Below, piece by piece: positions 21,075-32,837 of a DNA stretch of 64,000 nt. Numbering within the stretch: position 1 is the first letter of the stretch; the number at the start of each line of letters is the position of its first letter. The notes under the pieces are model-generated. The model was not told the DNA's origin and did no database searches. It saw only the letters and a list, made by a program, of their open reading frames with translations. Origin of the DNA: Diphasiastrum complanatum (lineage: Eukaryota > Streptophyta > Lycopodiopsida > Lycopodiales > Lycopodiaceae); contig CM055095.1 in assembly GCA_029204225.1 (NCBI GenBank), positions 66,863,940 through 66,927,939 on the forward strand, in the 5' to 3' direction. The translations under genes were made by a program, and so were the position numbers.

Positions 21075-23290
21075 CCTTGACGAGCATGTGTCCCATCTCA
21101 CGTCTGTCTTTCAGTTACTCATTCACCATCATTTGTTTGCCAAACTGTCCAAATGTTCCTTCGTTGTTGCTGAGATTGAATTTCTTGGGTTTCTTATTTG
21201 TGATGGGCGTATTCGCCTTGATCCTCATAAGGTTCAAGCTATCTAGGACTGGCCTAAACCAAACAATGTTCGCCATGTTCGTATGTTCCTCGGTTTAGCC
21301 ACTCACCTTCGTTGCCCTGTTCCACACTTTGCCACTGTGGCTGCTCCTCTTCATGCTCTTCTAAAGAAATCTCGCACATTTCTGTGGACCCCTGATTGTC
21401 AAACAGCCTTTGATACTCTTCGTCGCGCTATTGTTGATGCCGTTGTTATGTGCTTACCTCAATTTGACCAGAAATTTATTGTTGAGACTGATGCTAGTTC
21501 CGTTGGTTTGGGTGCCTTACTTCGCCAGTCCTAGTGCATCATTGCTTATGAGTCGCGACGGCTTTGCTCTTATGAGCAACGGTATTTTGTCCACGAGAAA
21601 GAGCTTCTCGCCATTATCTATGCTCTTAAGAAATGGTGTCATTACCTGTATCGTAGACCATTCGACATTGTCACTGACCACTAGTCTCTCCGCTGTCTAT
21701 TATCCTTGCGGGATCTTAGCAATCATCAATTTCGTTGGTTGCAATTTTTACAATCCTTTGATTTTTCTATTTTATATCGTCCTGGCCGTTCAAACGCCGC
21801 TGCCGATGCTTTATCCCGTCTGCCCGCGTTGTTACACACACTTGTTGCCACCATTCCTACTTGGTTTGATGATCTTCCCTATGCTTATCTCACTTGTCCT
21901 GACTTTTTGATGTTTATAGTTTTGCACCTCCTGTTTCTTCTCGTCCACACCAGGGCTATTCCATCGTTGATCACCGTCTTTATCATTTTGGGTCTCTCTG
22001 TATCCCTAGCTCCTTGCCTCTTCGCCCCCAGTTATTGTCTGATGCTCATTCCTCCCCTGTTGATGGCCATTTTGGGTTTCAAAAGTCTTATGCTCGTCTT
22101 AAGGACCACTTTTACTGGCCATCCATGGCCCTCCCTATTCGCAACTGCACTTTTTGTGCCCGCAATAAGTGCTCCCGTGCTAAGTCTGCTGGTTTGCTTC
22201 AGAGTTGGCCTATTCCTCATCGCCAGTGGACTGATATTTCTATTGGACTTTATCCTAGGCCTTCCCCGTACCCAGCGTGGTCATGATTCATGTATGGTGG
22301 TGGTTGATAGGTTCTCGAAGTAGGCACATTCTATACTGGTCCACAGTACTATTATAGCTGAGCAGTGTGCACATTTATTCTTGTCAGAGATTTTCCGCCT
22401 CCATGGATTTCCTCATACTATCCTTTCTGATCGGGATAGTAAGTTTACCTCTACATTTTGGACAGAGCTTATGCGCATATTGGATGTTCAGCTTTTTATG
22501 TGTTCTGCTTATCATTCTACTGCCGATGGACAGTTTGAGGTCCTTAATCGGATCCTTGAGGATTATCTCCGCCATTTTGTTACTCCTTCAGGGAAGGACT
22601 GGGATTTGCATCTACGTTTAGCTGAGTATAGCTATAATAGCTCAGTTAGTACCAGCACTAGTGTCTCTCCCTTCTTATTATCTCATGGCTATGCACCCCT
22701 GTTGCCTGGCATACCTCTTCCTCCTGAGGATACACCTGTTACACTTGCCTCTTTTCTATTAAGCGCTCGCGAGCTTATTTTTCGGGCCAGCAGACATCTA
22801 CAGCATGTCCAGCAGTGGTACCAGACTTCTGTTGATCGTCATCAACGACATGTTCAGTTTCAGGGTGGGGATATGGGTTATCTACACCTCGTTTTGCTCG
22901 ACACCACTTTATTCAGGGCCATGCTTCTACTGAGAAGCTTGCACCACATTATTATGGACCTTATCGCATATTGGAGGTTCTTAGTCCTGTGACATATCGG
23001 TTGCAGCTTCCTTCTTCGACACGGGCCTGTGATATATTCCATGTCAGTTTATTACGTGCTGCTATCAAGGATGATGCTCCTCGTGATGCTGAGGTTCCTA
23101 CTGATCCAGAGTTACTTCCCCTCCTACCTGTTGCTATTCTACAGGTTCGTCTTCATCATAGTCGGCGTCGGCGGCAGATTCAGTTCGTCCTGTTGAGGAG
23201 GCCACATGGGCCCGCCTATGGATGTGTTCTATCATACACCTTTGCTTGCGGACCAAGCTCGTGCTCTTGCTGCACTTATTGATTCCTCTA
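21075..23290 (+). pseudogene. Gypsy RT thumb, RNase H, integrase and chromodomain remnant
   Basis: After the deletion the reading is DEHVSHLTSVFQLLIHHHLF and EIEFLGFLICDGRI (RT end). RNase H follows: FIVETDASSVGLGALL, EKELLAIIYALKKW (frame changed) and a tail LYRPGRSNAAADALSRLP. The integrase zinc region has DGHFGFQKSYARLKDHFYW and CTFCARNKC. The core shows MVVVDRFSK, then GFPHTILSDRDSKFTSTFW and STADGQFEVLNRILEDYL, where the third catalytic residue is embedded. An EATWARL word near 23195 marks a chromodomain-like end. Several stops and frameshifts are present. Confidence 0.8.
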
Positions 23291-23376
23291 TTACAGTTGC
23301 TGATACACCAGGACCTGTTGCTTGATCCTATGCTGCCTCTTCATTTCGCGGCGGGGCTTTCTTTTGTGTCGAGGAG

Positions 23377-23793
23377 AGTTATGGACTTGGCTCTGGACAT
23401 TCGCCACGTCCATTCGCATCTACTTTATCTTTACTTTTATGCATAAGCAGGCCTTGGGCCCTCTATTTTATTGTTTATTGACATTTAGACTATATGGTTG
23501 GCCTTGGGCCCTATTATTCATTTTATTGACATTTAGACCATATTACCTTGGAGGGGGGCCCACTTGGAGGGCACACTATTTTCCCTCCCAATTGACTCTT
23601 ATCCTCTGGACACTTTCTAGGGCATCCTGTTGGATATAAGTAGGGCTCTAGTGTCACTTTGATTTTCAGCTTATGATATGGATCTCTCTCTTTTACCCTC
23701 CTTAGTCTCTCTTTCTTGCTTTCTAGGATTAAGTCTTGCTTTTGTGTTATTTTCTAGTTTAGCCTTAGATTACTTGCGGATCCGTTCATAACT
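23377..23793 (+). mobile_element. Gypsy 3' LTR
   Basis: 417 bp, AGTTATGGAC...CATAACT. It is preceded by a weak purine tract, GAGGAG. It is the uninterrupted copy of the split 5' LTR and is followed by the target duplication CTTGC. Confidence 0.88.
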
Positions 23794-23798
23794 CTTGC

Positions 23799-26500
23799 AG
23801 GATTCATTTCAAATCTATCCCTTTAATATTGTCAAAGCTGTACAGCTTTTATGGCTCCTCCTTGTAGGAAGCCCACTCTGGGCTCCCCTCCTCTTCCCCT
23901 GTCCATCACTATAGGTGGTGCGGCCTCTCTCTCCCTCCATCGCTGCTGCAGCAGACCCCTCCCTCCCTGCCCTTGCTAGCGGTGGTGCAAAAGACCTCCC
24001 TGCTGCCTCTGCTACATTTGCTGCTCCTGCTGCGGCTGCACCCTCCTCTCCCCCTTCTCTCCCATCTCCTTTTCCATCTTCCTCTTCTTTTTCATCTCCA
24101 CCCCCCTCTTCTTCTTCTCCTTCATCTGCTTCTGTCCCTTCATCTTCTTCTTCTTCCTCTTCCTCTTCTTCCTTTGTTGCTACCTCTTCTTTCTCTCTGC
24201 CTATCATTACCCGAACCTCTACCATTTCATATCCCTTTTCACAGGAGCCGTACACTCTGGCTAAGGCAACGGAGTCCTATCTTGCCTCTAGCTTGAGTGT
24301 GCCACAAGATTTCCAGGGTTTGCAGAGTTACACATGGTTAAGACCGAGATGGGGTATCTCAAAGAGGTTAATACCCAGCTGCAACAATAAGTGACTATGC
24401 TGAAGCAAGAAATCAAATCCCAACCTCTTCTTCCTACTCCAAAAAGGTTGTAAACCAAGTGCCCCGATTTCTTCGGTTATTTCAGCTACTCTCTCTAAAG
24501 AGAAATCTAGGGATCAAAAAGCACTCAACATTAGAGTAAGAGGCATTGCGGATACTCAAAATACCCGTGAAGAAGTTAAAATTTTCCTTGAAAGTACGCT
24601 TGAGCACCATACTAGAGACCTAGATTCAGCATGGAGAACAATACGGACAATGCTACCTTAATCATCTGCTTTAGATCCTCAGATAGCCGTCGTGATGCTT
24701 TATGTTGTAGAGCCAAGCTACGAGGTTCTCAAATTTATATGGATGATGATCTTACGTACATACAGGTTGAAGAGAGGCGTAAGGCCTTTTAGGAAGCAAA
24801 AATGACAGGTGGATGGTTATTTACAGGGATCGTCCAATCCGCTACATTGACATTACGCCTAAGGACTCCACGAAATAGGTAATTGGGGCGCCCGGTATTG
24901 GGAGCGTACAGGGGCCCCATTCACGCCGCTTGCAGATTGGGGTTTGGAATTGTAACGACATACATTCATCGTCCACTGCTGGTGATCTGATTGATTGCAT
25001 AGGTGAGAGATATCTACTACTCTTCATGGAGACTCATGAGAGTCAGGAGAGAGGATTACCTTGTTTTTCAGGTTGCAGATGGGACTCGGTCTACCAAAAT
25101 GAGATGAGATCTGCCAGTGGTGGAGGTTCAAGTGGAGTTGCTTGCTTATACAGGGAGTCACTACACCCTATTTTGGAGCTTATCAATCATGATGAGCACT
25201 CACGATATATTTGGTGCCCCATTGATAGACATAGCATTGGTTCGGACAAGGACATTTTTGCTGCAGCTTGTTACTTCCCTCCAATTCTGCAGCAGCAGCA
25301 GTCTTTCCCTCCAAAACTCGCAACCATAGTAACAAAACTACCAAGTCTAGATCAGTACGACCTCCTTGGTACGACGATGAGTGTCGACATGTCATTCTCA
25401 TCATCACCTTGTCACACATGCACACATACACACCCCCCATCTCTTACGCTCCACTCACCGTCTCTATACCCATTTACTTCGCCGTAAGAAGCGAACCTAT
25501 CAGAAGAGACACGACTTATTGGACTTCTCCATAGCTCTTCCACGAGTGCTTTTGGCGTGAGTTCATTCCCCGTGCTCCACCTCCACTCCTCGATGACTTG
25601 TGTATATGGTTTGATTATGCCACCTCCTTATTTACTATTCATACTGACCCACCTATTTCCATCTCCCCCAGACCTTATGAGTTCACCTGTTTCACTGGCT
25701 GATATGTCCATAATGCCATCAAAAACTGAATAAGTGTAAAGCCAGTGATATAGATGATCTTGAATCTGAGTTATTGATCCATGCTGCTGATTTGTTATCC
25801 CCTCTCTTAGCCACCTTACTCAATCGAGCCATTGTCACTGATTTTCCCTCTTCTTGGTGCACTAATATCATTCATCCTATACACAAAAATGGTGATCCCA
25901 TGAATCATGGTAATTATCGGACTCTTATGATTGGGCACGTGATTGCGAAGCTTTATGGTACTATCCTACAGTCAGCTGTGAGTACTGAGGCAGAGACTAG
26001 GAAACTGCATGCCATGGGCCAGGCTGGGTTTAGTGCCCACTATTCCACTACAGATCGTATCTTTACTCTCAGAGCCATCATCGAGGAAGCTCGACATAGG
26101 AGAGAGCGAGTTTTTTGTTGCTTTCTGGATTTTAGGAAAGCCTTCGACTCTGTCCCACGCTCTCTACTTACCAGCGGATATGAGGCCTTGCGTTTTTTGA
26201 TGACACAATTCTAGCAGTGATGGCGCTCTATGAGAGAGTACTAGGTTGTTTTGGGAGCGATAAGAGGTCATTGAGCAAATCATGAGCAGCATTGGGGTGA
26301 AATAGGGGTGTTCCCTCTCACCTACGCTTTTCGGACTATATATCGATGAGCTAAAGATGGTTATTGAGCAGTTTGGTGGATCTGGTTGCAAACTTGGAGA
26401 CATTTTGATTGCTCTAGTTTCACCTACTCAAGAGGGCCTACAGAAGCAGCTTGATTGCCTTCACGACTTCTGTTTCGGATCGTCTTCAATACTTCTAGGA
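23799..26500 (+). mobile_element. LINE (non-LTR) retrotransposon, 5'-to-RT part
   Basis: 23860-24250 is a low-complexity Pro/Ser-rich, CT-rich stretch that may be ORF1. From about 24930 an endonuclease domain reads IGVWNCNDIHSS, LLFMETHES and GGSSGVACLYRESLHPILEL. The RT starts near 25740 with KASDIDDLESELLIHAADLL and continues NRAIVTDFPSSWCTNIIHPI, QAGFSAHYSTTDRIFTLRAI and FCCFLDFRKAFDSVPRSLL. After frameshifts comes SPTLFGLYIDELKMVIEQFG in degraded form. The YADD box is deleted. No poly-A tail or target duplication was identified. The gypsy element interrupts its left part. Confidence 0.82.
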
Positions 26501-26689
26501 GTTTTATGCTGAGATAGGTGCTCCACTTTGACAGCCGACCATTGGAGATTGTTTCGTCCTACACTTAACTTAGGCGTACTCTTTTTTGGTCCTATATTTT
26601 TTACGAGATTTTTCCACAAATTTATCAAGGACTATGCTATGGACTCAAGAGATGAATCAAAGTTTTGTGTCTTTAAAATATTGTGTCTA

Positions 26690-27747
26690 GAGCTTTGATT
26701 TTACACATAGTCGAATCCTAACAAACCTTTTGTGCTTGAGACGGATGCTAGTGACTATGTTGTAGTGGCAGTCTTGTATCAGGCTGGTAGACCAGTTGCG
26801 TTTGAAAGCAATAAGTTAAATCTTGCTCAGAGGCGGTATTCCACCTATGATAAGAAACTCTGTGCTGTTATTAATGCCTTAAAGATGTGGGTACATTATT
26901 TGTATGGATCCAAATGATAGTCGCTAACCACCAATCACTAAAATACACTAAAATATATTTTCGATGTGGTTGACCTTAGGGGTCGCAAGGCACGATGGTC
27001 AGAGTTGCTCCAAGAATTCCAGTTTGATATTTAGTACCAAAAGGGTACATCAAACTGAGTCACCCATGCCTTAACCGGATTGGAGAGGCTAATCAATTAA
27101 GCTTTTATGAGATCCAATATGAACTGTACCTTTTTCTTAGAGATTTGTGTAGGACCCCGGTCTCAAGGTGAAGGTAGCAGTAGATTTCTTGCAAGATATG
27201 TAGGAAATGTTGTGTGTTGCTCAAGATAACATAATAACAGCCCAGGATAGGGCCCAATTTTATGCCAATCAAAGCGGCAACCTAGAGTCTTTGAGGTGGG
27301 AGACTGGGTCTACAAATTCCAAAAGATTCCAAGGTGTTCTTGATCGAAAAATGTTACAAGTTGTCCTCAAGATATAGTGGGCCATTCGTGATTGTAAGGA
27401 AAGCCAATCAGAATGCCTACGAACTAGATCTTCCACAAGGAATAATGATTTATCCTGTTTTCCACATTAGCCATTTAAAGGATTGACTTGGTGGGAAAGA
27501 TTGTATTATTTCGGAGGATGCTCTTGTTGAACTTCAGGATCATTCGACCCTTATTCCTTTGGAACTAGAGGTTATTGTTGACATTTGTTAACGGGGACTC
27601 AGTAATCGTCAAGTAACTGAGTATCTAGTTCGTTGGAAAGGTAGATTCGAGGAGGACACTTGGGAAAAGGAGCGAGACCTTAGACTAAGATTCCCAGATT
27701 TTCTCCCTTAGAAAGGAGGGTCCCTTTTATTAAGTGGGAGGGAATGT
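26690..27747 (+). mobile_element. Chromovirus-type gypsy relic: RNase H, integrase end, chromodomain
   Basis: 26732-26917 encodes RNase H (VLETDASDYVVVAVLYQAGR, RYSTYDKKLCAVINALKMW). The reading continues LRGRKARWSELLQEFQF with stops. It then jumps to the integrase C-terminus (AAVDFLQDM in degraded form, TAQDRAQFYANQ), and ends with a chromodomain, VTEYLVRWKGRFEEDTWEKE, at about 27610-27670. The integrase core is deleted. Sequence is close to the same parts of the element at 47.5-50.3 kb, so it is the same lineage. A polypurine tract lies before the LTR near 27735. Confidence 0.82.
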
Positions 27748-28287
27748 TTTGGACCCCTTGGGGCTTATGAACACAACACCTACTTGAGGTGTGGACGAGC
27801 CTTGACTTGACTTTGACCGGTGGGCTTGGATAGCCACGCGTTGTGTACCTGCCACGTTTGTGGACCCATTTGTCCACTCGTCTTGGCCCTATGACTAGGT
27901 TTTGGGGGCGGCCTTCCATGGTTTTTTTTTTAGTGTAGGACCCTAAAAAGAGTGGCCTATGACCCTTATGCATATATAGGAGGAGGGACCCTTATGAGGA
28001 TTCATTCTCTCTTCCAAGGTATAGGAGGAGGGAGGAGCACTAGTGCATGCCAAGATCATCTTGTTGTTTGTGCTAGCCAGACTTAGGTGGTTGCTATCCA
28101 AAGGTGGTGACGGTGGTATGGGATGCCGCCATCGTTGGAGGATGGTTATAGCTTGAACCTAGGTTGATGGCTCCATGGCACGGTGGATGAGCTTGGATTG
28201 AGCTCTATGGCGGGGTGGATCGTGAGCGTCCAGCTTCTTGTGACATTGTGTACCTACTTGACTCGGTCGATTGTGGGGGTTATAATA
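27748..28287 (+). mobile_element. 3' LTR of the chromovirus-type relic
   Basis: It starts TGTTTTGGACCCCTTGGGGC directly after the purine-rich GGGAGGGAA and runs to about GGGTTATAATA. The layout (a hairpin just inside the start, a TATA-like CATATATAGGAGG near 27971, and a GTTATAA end) parallels the LTR at 39458. The right end is approximate. Confidence 0.55.
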
Positions 28288-28562
28288 GAGAGTCCTCATC
28301 ATCATCACCACCATCAGAGGAACCATCATTCTCGGACTCTTCCTCAATGTACTCCTCAGACACCTCTTCATCAGAGGACCTGATAAGCTCTTCTTCCTCA
28401 ATGGGAGTGAGTTGCAAATGTACGCCACAATGTGAGGCTCTGGCCGCTTTGTTGAATGAAAACCTACAACTTAGAAAAATTATAGCACAGGTTGCAGGCA
28501 GCAGTTTCCAATTTCATAAAAGACTCACGAATTTGGAAATTGGAATGTTGAAGGTTCAATGA
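28288..28562 (+). CDS. Orphan acidic, serine-rich and coiled-coil C-terminal ORF
   Basis: The open frame from 28215 becomes compositionally distinct after the LTR end, near 28288. It has a run of Ser, Glu and Asp (SSSSPPSEEPSFSDSSS), a short cysteine pair (CKCTPQCEAL) and then a likely coiled coil (LNENLQLRKIIAQV and FHKRLTNLEIGMLKV) before the stop. It looks like the tail of a real protein, perhaps from another mobile element cut by the LTR insertion. I do not recognise the family. Confidence 0.35.
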
Positions 28563-29489
28563 AATTATTTACATTCATAAGGGACAATTGAAAGAGATTA
28601 GAATTTAGAATGATGGAGTTTAAACTTCAATTTTCGAGTCCTGATTTCAAACAAGTTACAAAAATTAAATTTCATAATACATATTCCAAATTCCAAATTT
28701 CAAAATATGAAATTCAAATAGATTATAAGACTCGAAAGTTAGGAGAGCCAGCTTTGGGCATTGAAGGATTGGCCTCCTTCAAGTCCTTAGGAGGTAGGGC
28801 AGGTGCATGTAGGAGCTCTCGTAATGACTTTGGTGCATGTGTGCAACCCGCAATCTTACATCCTCGTAAGCGTAGCAGGTGTGCCTTTATCCGAGCAGGG
28901 CCACCTGTGTATCCAACACTGCAATACCTATCATGGTTTATCAAACACATTGCACAAAATAGGTCAAATACTGTGAGCCTTGCTAGGCATTCCCTATCTT
29001 ATTCCCATGCAGCTATGGTTGGGAGGAGACTTCCAGCAGAGCTCTCATTTGTGCTTGTTGACATATGCTTAATATTAGTAAAGCAACGAATTTGTTGGGT
29101 ATTTCTGTGTATTTACTTAGGGTTTTGTAAGCAATGTGTAACATAGTTCCTATTTGTAACTTAACTAAGTGCAAGTGGCCCAAGCCAAGTAGCTCACTCA
29201 AATGGTTGACACCTATACATTCCATGCATCTACATGAGGTGCTTGCCTCAAGGGGACTTGGAGGACCCACGCCCCCTCTCTCTCTCTCTAGCAATTTGTT
29301 TCTTCTAACTTTTGGTGTTGTGAGGTGCTTATTCTATTCTCCTTGTATTTGATGTTTTTCATAGCTAAGTTCTCAACTAATAGGTTATTTAAAATGACCA
29401 CAAATGACATTTGATATACTATTTGAGACAATGCATTAGCCACTCATTTTTTTCCCCCTTCTTATATTGAATTTCCATATGAAATTTTG
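28563..29489. other. Intron DNA without recognised features
   Basis: A 178-codon frame at 28610-29146 shows no motif I know. A CT microsatellite lies at about 29275-29290. Nothing else is supported. Confidence 0.4.
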
Positions 29490-30430
29490 CGTAAGTTTAG
29501 GCCATCTTGCTCCTGAGATCCAGCTGTTTGCAGAAATACCTCAAGGTATCATGATCAGTGTACACATAAAACTCGGATCCGTACAAATAATGCCTCCATA
29601 CCTTTAACGCATGGATAATGTTGGGGGTTTTACAGGGTCAACAATTTTAAGAGTAACACTCTCAGCGATAGCTTGCTTGACTGGAATTTAGTCCACTCAC
29701 CAAACTTGTTCTTTTGAGTCAAATCAGTCATAGGTGCCATGATACGGGAGAAATCCTTAACATTTTTTCTATAAAACATCGCCAATCCTAGGAAAGATTG
29801 CAATGTTGTCAAATCAGCTAGCATAGGCCACGCAACGATCATAGCTTTTTTCTTAGGACCCGGTCTTAGTCTATTAGCAGTCACAATATGATGTAAATAC
29901 TCAATTTCCTTTTTAAAGACTTCGCTCTTTTTTGCATAAGCAAACATTTCGTTTTCCCTCGAGGTAGACAACACCACAGTCCTAAGGTGAGTCACATACT
30001 TGACCAGAATGTTATCAATTAAATTTACAACAAACTTACCCATAACGATCTAAGCACATCATTCATCAACATCACGAATTTAGCTGGGGCATTAGTTAGA
30101 CCAAAAGGCATCACAAGAAACTCATAGTGACCAAATCGAGTTCGAAAGGCAGTTTTATCAACATCCTCTTCATGACTCTAACTCGATGATACCCACTCTT
30201 CGAGTCTATCTTACTAAATACAATAGCACCATGAAAAGCATCAAGCAAGTCATCAATTCGTGGCATATGATACCGATGCTTAATAGTTATCTTGTTTAGG
30301 CCTCAATCCACACACATGCGCCAAGAGTCTAGCTTCTTCCTCACCTCCTCTTCCTCTCTCGAACTCATTCTATAAGGTGGTCTATTAACAAGACAAGATT
30401 CGGGAATAAGCTCAAACTTATGTTCAACAT
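29490..30430 (-). mobile_element. Ty3-gypsy RT/RNase H relic
   Basis: On the minus strand, from about 30360 down, the RT reads [27 protein letters not shown] and [15 protein letters not shown]. 29630-30043 continues [13 protein letters not shown], where the YIDD-type box has Asn for the second Asp. Then come EYLHHIVTANRLRP and LQSFLGLAMFYRKNVKDFSR. RNase H words (ALKVWRHYLYGSEFYVYTDHD) lie at about 29490-29620. It lacks LTRs and is broken by stops. Confidence 0.8.
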
Positions 30431-30627
30431 TTTCCACTGCATATGTGGTTCTTATAGTTGTTTAACTTGTGAACTTCAGAGGTTTCAAGTTCTTAATGGA
30501 CGCAACTTGCGCTTCCTGCCCAATTCGCATCTGTCACTTGAACCAAGTTCACCACCCAAATTTCGAGTGCCGCTAACTCTTTCAGGTGCATGACCAGGCT
30601 TCAATTGCTCAAGAATTTGTTTTAGCA

Positions 30628-30924
30628 AGCTCCATGCCATCAATCTTAGCAGAAAGTGCATCAATTCTCTGAGAATCAAGTATACTATTGCTTGAGAATT
30701 ATGGCAGAAGAACGGCTAGAAAAAGTGAAGTAATATGCAAAACTACGCAAGATCCAGAGTCGAGGATGGTTTAGCTTGAGGATCCCATAGCATGAGCTCC
30801 ATGCCATCAACCTTAGCAGAAAGTTCATCGATTCTCTGAGAATCAAGGATACTATTGCTTGAGAATTATGGCAGAAGAACGGCTAGAAAAAGCGAAGTAT
30901 TATGCAAAACTATGCAAGATCCAG
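30628..30924. repeat. Direct repeat of about 130 bp
   Basis: 30628-30757 and 30795-30924 share long words such as GAGAATTATGGCAGAAGAAC and differ at only a few positions. The 167-bp period indicates a tandem duplication. On the minus strand the unit encodes a short Asp/Glu/Leu-rich stretch (SQRIDELSAKVDGMELM) in the copy at 30795. Confidence 0.7.
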
Positions 30925-32837
30925 CAGCAAAAGCTTTTGAAGTGAAGCACAAACAAGCTTTTTGCCCCACAAACCACCTAGTGAGATAGATTACCTATAT
31001 TCCTAAAAGAACTGGATAGAGTAGACCTCCTATAGTCAGATTTTAGCAACTTACAATTTTGTTTCCTTCAAAAATCAGCAAATAAGGGTTTTGAATTGAC
31101 AATCTGCAAAGGGATAATCATGGGAAAGCAAAAAGCCCTACCCCACCAATGACCTACCACAAGAAATTCATTCTAATTGACAGATTTGAAAAGTACTGAA
31201 AATTGAAAAAAGTTACAAACACTTCTGCAAATCCAAAGAAAGTGGATTTTCTACAAAAGCAAACTAGAGGGCCAGTCGTCTGTTTGGGTCTACGCTACTT
31301 TAGTTGGCCTGGAGGGCCTTCTTGACCTGTAGTCTAGAACCCCCTGCTGATTCAACAGGCCCTGATACTTTTACGTATGCCCGAGATGTACTGCTGTTGA
31401 GGTCCGCACATCACCCCCAATCTAAATGCATCTCGCAATGTGAAGTGTGCATCTATCAAGCCTCATGAGTACCGACAAGTGTGCCTTGAGTCTAGTAAGT
31501 ATGCTCAAATACTGCTGGCACCATCATAGACATTGCCACCTGTGTGCACTTGAGCTCTCATAACAATCAGCTTCTGTGTACATGACCTGTCCTTCCAAGT
31601 ATATACCATCTCCAGCAAACACAGATTGTGGGACAAAAATGGTCTTGAAATCCCTAAACCCCACAAGAGTTCTCAAAGATCATTTTTGCAACACAGGATC
31701 CTTAGAAGTACGTATCATTTAAGTAGTAACATTGCCTGGCAGAAAAGGGGGACGCGTGCTGTAAAAGCAATCTGAAATATAGAAACGCAAAACTAGACAT
31801 GCATGCCAGTGAAAGACAAGGTGTTTACCAAAAATTGGAAGTACGTAGGACTCTTACCATTATTTTGTAAATAGACAGAACAGAAGTCATGCAAAACATG
31901 TGTACATATCCTAATCTGCAAGTTGGAAAAGGGCTGTAAACTAGAAAAGAACCATATTTTGAACACAATGCTTGTGCACCTCAAAAAATTTGTGCTCGTG
32001 GATTCCTGGAATGGCACATTCCATCGAACTGCTCTCTCTCCTCCAAACTCCTTTCCTCCTTGAACTACATGTATACCTTTCCTCACCGTTGATTGTATGG
32101 AAGATCCTGTTTGGAATGTGGAATGTTCTAGACTAGAACTAATGTCGATATATCTGACGATAGCGTAGAAGGCATTGTTTGGAATGTCGATATATCAAAC
32201 CGTACAATAGCCACCTTGTAGGTTAGTTCTAAGGTTGACCTCTGTTTCTCGCTTTTGAGTTCTCTGAGGAAATTTGTTCTTAGTGGACATATGCAGAGTT
32301 TTGTTTCAACTGTGCCATTCTTCTATAGAAATTTTATCCTAGGAGCTCCTATGATGAGTCTTAAGAGCCCCATTCAACACAAGGTAGTTCCAGATTTTTA
32401 CAAGCCAGCAAAAGTTTCATCTGCAAGTTTTGCACACTGATGGCCTATGGTTACAATGACTTCCTTTTTTGTAAACTTCAATTCTCTAATTGGTGTAGCT
32501 CTTTATGTTGGCTACACGGTGCTATACTTTTGTTTACTCTTGATACACAGTCCTATTCTTAAAGGAGAGCTTGAGCTTTTTCTAGCTGTAGCATGAAGTA
32601 AAAAGTAAACACGAGATTTTTATATTAGCAGCATGTTGCTATGATGAAGCATCTGCATGGAGCTTTCTTTTTATTTGAACTTGAACTGATCATGTTATGT
32701 GTTCTCTTTTCCATTTTATCCTTGAAATGTTCAATGATGTCAGATTTGTAACAGCTTGGCTGAAAGGCTGCTTGTATTCTCTAATTGTCATTACTCTTTT
32801 CTAACTCATGAGTTTGGTTGTCTGTTTCTTGCTGAAG
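30925..32837. other. 3' part of intron 2, no recognised features
   Basis: Apparently single-copy intron DNA leading to exon 3. Pyrimidine-rich stretches precede the acceptor at 32836-32837. No element ends were seen. Confidence 0.45.

Larger units (their letters stand above)
11168..23793 (+). mobile_element. Gypsy-type LTR element with AG...CT ends, two nested insertions
   Basis: The element is bounded by AGTTATGGAC at 11168 and TTCATAACT at 23793, with identical 5-bp target duplications CTTGC at 11163-11167 and 23794-23798. The 5' LTR is split by a copia insertion (11168-11368 plus 17134-17353). The 3' LTR is 23377-23793. A primer-binding site TGGCATCAGAGCAC follows the 5' LTR at 17354. Order of domains: gag, protease, RT, RNase H, integrase, chromodomain remnant, which is gypsy order. 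A TRIM sits in the protease at 19371-20481. Many stops, and loss of the RT core, make it non-autonomous. Confidence 0.88.
5356..32837 (+). other. Giant intron 2 of the bZIP gene (27,482 bp)
   Basis: The donor is CAA|GTAAGA at 5356 and the acceptor is CTGAAG|GCT at 32837. Exons on either side join in phase 0 and restore the expected zipper-to-C4 order, so the interval is an intron and not a broken gene. It contains at least nine identifiable transposable element segments on both strands, several nested in each other. In most angiosperm members of this family the introns are a few hundred base pairs. Confidence 0.85.

Noticed and set aside
23815-24394. A protein-coding gene in either strand of the CT-rich stretch (Ser/Pro-rich or Glu/Gly-rich)
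   Set aside because: The frames are products of low-complexity sequence. The stretch lies in the LINE before its endonuclease.
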